Under the pieces are notes generated by a model that did not search any database, was not told the origin of the DNA, and saw only the letters and a program-made list of their open reading frames with translations. The translations under genes and the position numbers were made by a program. From positions 375,187 through 439,186 of the forward strand of contig NZ_ML701736.1 of assembly GCF_008087345.1 (NCBI RefSeq): a DNA stretch of 64,000 nt. Reading direction: 5' to 3'. This stretch comes from Nocardioides caldifontis (GTDB lineage: Bacteria; Actinomycetota; Actinomycetes; Propionibacteriales; Nocardioidaceae). This document shows positions 63,052 through 64,000 of this stretch, in pieces (the first letter of the stretch is position 1; each line of letters opens with the position of its first letter).

Positions 63052-64000
63052 GGCCACGGCGACCGCCGTCGCCAGCGACTCGCTCTTCGACGTCGAGGAG
63101 CTCGAGGTCCACTACGACCTGCGAGGTGGCTCGCTCGCCCGGCTGTTCGGCCGGGACACCGGCGTCGTCCGCGCCGTCGACGGGGTCTCCTTCCAGCTGC
63201 GCCGGGGCGAGGTCCTCGGGCTGGTGGGGGAGTCCGGCAGCGGCAAGACCACGCTGGGCCGTGCCCTCCTCGGACTCGTCCGGCCGACCTCCGGCGCCGT
63301 GCGCTACCACGCGGGGCAGGGGCCGGTCGACATCGCGACCTCCTCGAACCGTGAGCTTCGCGGGCTCCGACGCGAGCTCCAGATGGTCTTCCAGGACCCG
63401 AACGCCGCGCTGAACCCGTCGATGGACATCGAGACCGCGGTCGGCCACCCGCTGAAGATCCACGGGATCGCCAAGGGCGCGGAGCTGCGCCACCGGGTCG
63501 CCGACGCACTGGAGCGGGTCGGGCTGGCACCCGCCGAGAGGTACATGTCGAAGTACCCCTCCGACCTCTCCGGCGGCCAGAAGCAGCGCGCGGTGCTGGC
63601 GCGCGCGGTGATCCTCGGCCCCGAGCTGCTCGTCGCCGACGAGCCGATCTCGATGCTCGACATGAGCGTGCGGGCGAAGATCCTCGAGCTGATGCTCGGG
63701 CTCAAGGCAGACCTGGGGCTCACCTACGTCTACATCACCCACGACCTGGCGAGCGCGAAGTTCTTCTGCGACCGGGTCGCGATCATGTACCTCGGCCGGA
63801 TCGTCGAGATCGGCCCGACCGACGAGATCTTCGCCTCGCCGAAGCACCCGTACACCAAGGCGCTGCTGGCCGCGATCCCCGAGCCCGACCCCGAGCGGAT
63901 GGTGCCGCGCGACCTCCCGCGCGGCGAGATTCCGGACGCGGCGAAGCCGCCGATGGGGTGCCACTTCCACCCCCGTTGCCCGGAGGCCGTGGCGCAGTGC
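63035..64000 (+). CDS. Dipeptide/oligopeptide ABC transporter ATP-binding protein (DppF/OppF-like), cut by window edge
   Basis: The first 322 codons of an ATPase; the 3' end lies outside the window. The start is TTG 63035 with AAGGGAG upstream, overlapping the previous gene by 17 nt. Walker [10 protein letters not shown], signature [15 protein letters not shown], Walker [13 protein letters not shown] and switch His ITHDLAS are present. The oligo_HPY region begins [16 protein letters not shown] and reaches [14 protein letters not shown] at the edge, so only a few residues are missing. It completes the five-gene importer. Confidence 0.92.
   Translation, partial: MPTKPEATATAVASDSLFDVEELEVHYDLRGGSLARLFGRDTGVVRAVDGVSFQLRRGEVLGLVGESGSGKTTLGRALLGLVRPTSGAVRYHAGQGPVDIATSSNRELRGLRRELQMVFQDPNAALNPSMDIETAVGHPLKIHGIAKGAELRHRVADALERVGLAPAERYMSKYPSDLSGGQKQRAVLARAVILGPELLVADEPISMLDMSVRAKILELMLGLKADLGLTYVYITHDLASAKFFCDRVAIMYLGRIVEIGPTDEIFASPKHPYTKALLAAIPEPDPERMVPRDLPRGEIPDAAKPPMGCHFHPRCPEAVAQC

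Overview
The window is about 70% or more G+C, nearly wall-to-wall coding, and uses many GTG and a few TTG starts. The mycothiol ligase gene mshC, the furA-katG pair, an IdeR/DtxR-type iron box, a Par-linked PAC2 gene beside mshC and many leaderless promoters (TANNNT 6-8 nt before the start codon) point to a high-GC actinobacterium. The overall gene style suggests a Nocardioides-like member of the Propionibacteriales; that genus-level guess is inference.

Layout. 0-3 kb: a cut-off peptidoglycan-binding protein, a FUSC membrane protein and an MFS exporter. 2.8-9 kb: a secretome patch with two paralogous Ig-like/fibronectin proteins, two small exported proteins, a hemerythrin and a secreted M28 peptidase. 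9-15 kb: a gamma-glutamyltransferase facing a cystine-type ABC importer, a decayed SDR gene behind a KstR-like operator, a D-amino-acid dehydrogenase and a DksA-like protein. 15-19 kb: a two-component system with a coupled microprotein and a K+/H+ antiporter with another coupled microprotein. 19-22.6 kb: furA-katG and an AlkD-like glycosylase. 22.6-25 kb: an eroding patch with a frameshifted membrane protein and a universal-stress-protein remnant.

25-34.4 kb is the most interesting part. A Pot-type (polyamine-like) ABC importer is joined by 4-nt start/stop overlaps to a coenzyme-B12 diol dehydratase (large and medium subunits fused, separate small subunit), its reactivase large subunit and an SDR. 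A PucR-type regulator lies convergent to it. All seven canonical catalytic residues of the dehydratase are in place, but the two pocket positions known to control substrate size in the Klebsiella enzyme are replaced (Ser to Asp, Gln to Thr). Together with the cation-type importer this suggests an undescribed pathway for a positively charged diol or amino-alcohol.

35.7-50.7 kb: tRNA-Leu(GAG) and housekeeping genes (M20 peptidase, ArfB-like hydrolase, DUF5703, aldo/keto reductase, UppP, CorA) followed by a conserved actinobacterial cluster (histidine phosphatase, DUF3090, SCO1664-like, mshC, PAC2) and B12-dependent metH. 50.8-54.8 kb: an iron-siderophore importer behind an iron box. 54.9-58.1 kb: a HAD phosphatase that apparently starts at CTG, a small exported protein and a second two-component system. 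58.2-64 kb: a dipeptide/oligopeptide ABC operon whose last gene runs off the window. No rRNA, CRISPR array, transposase, phage gene or replication origin was seen. No intact stretch over 300 bases is left without a gene or gene remnant.
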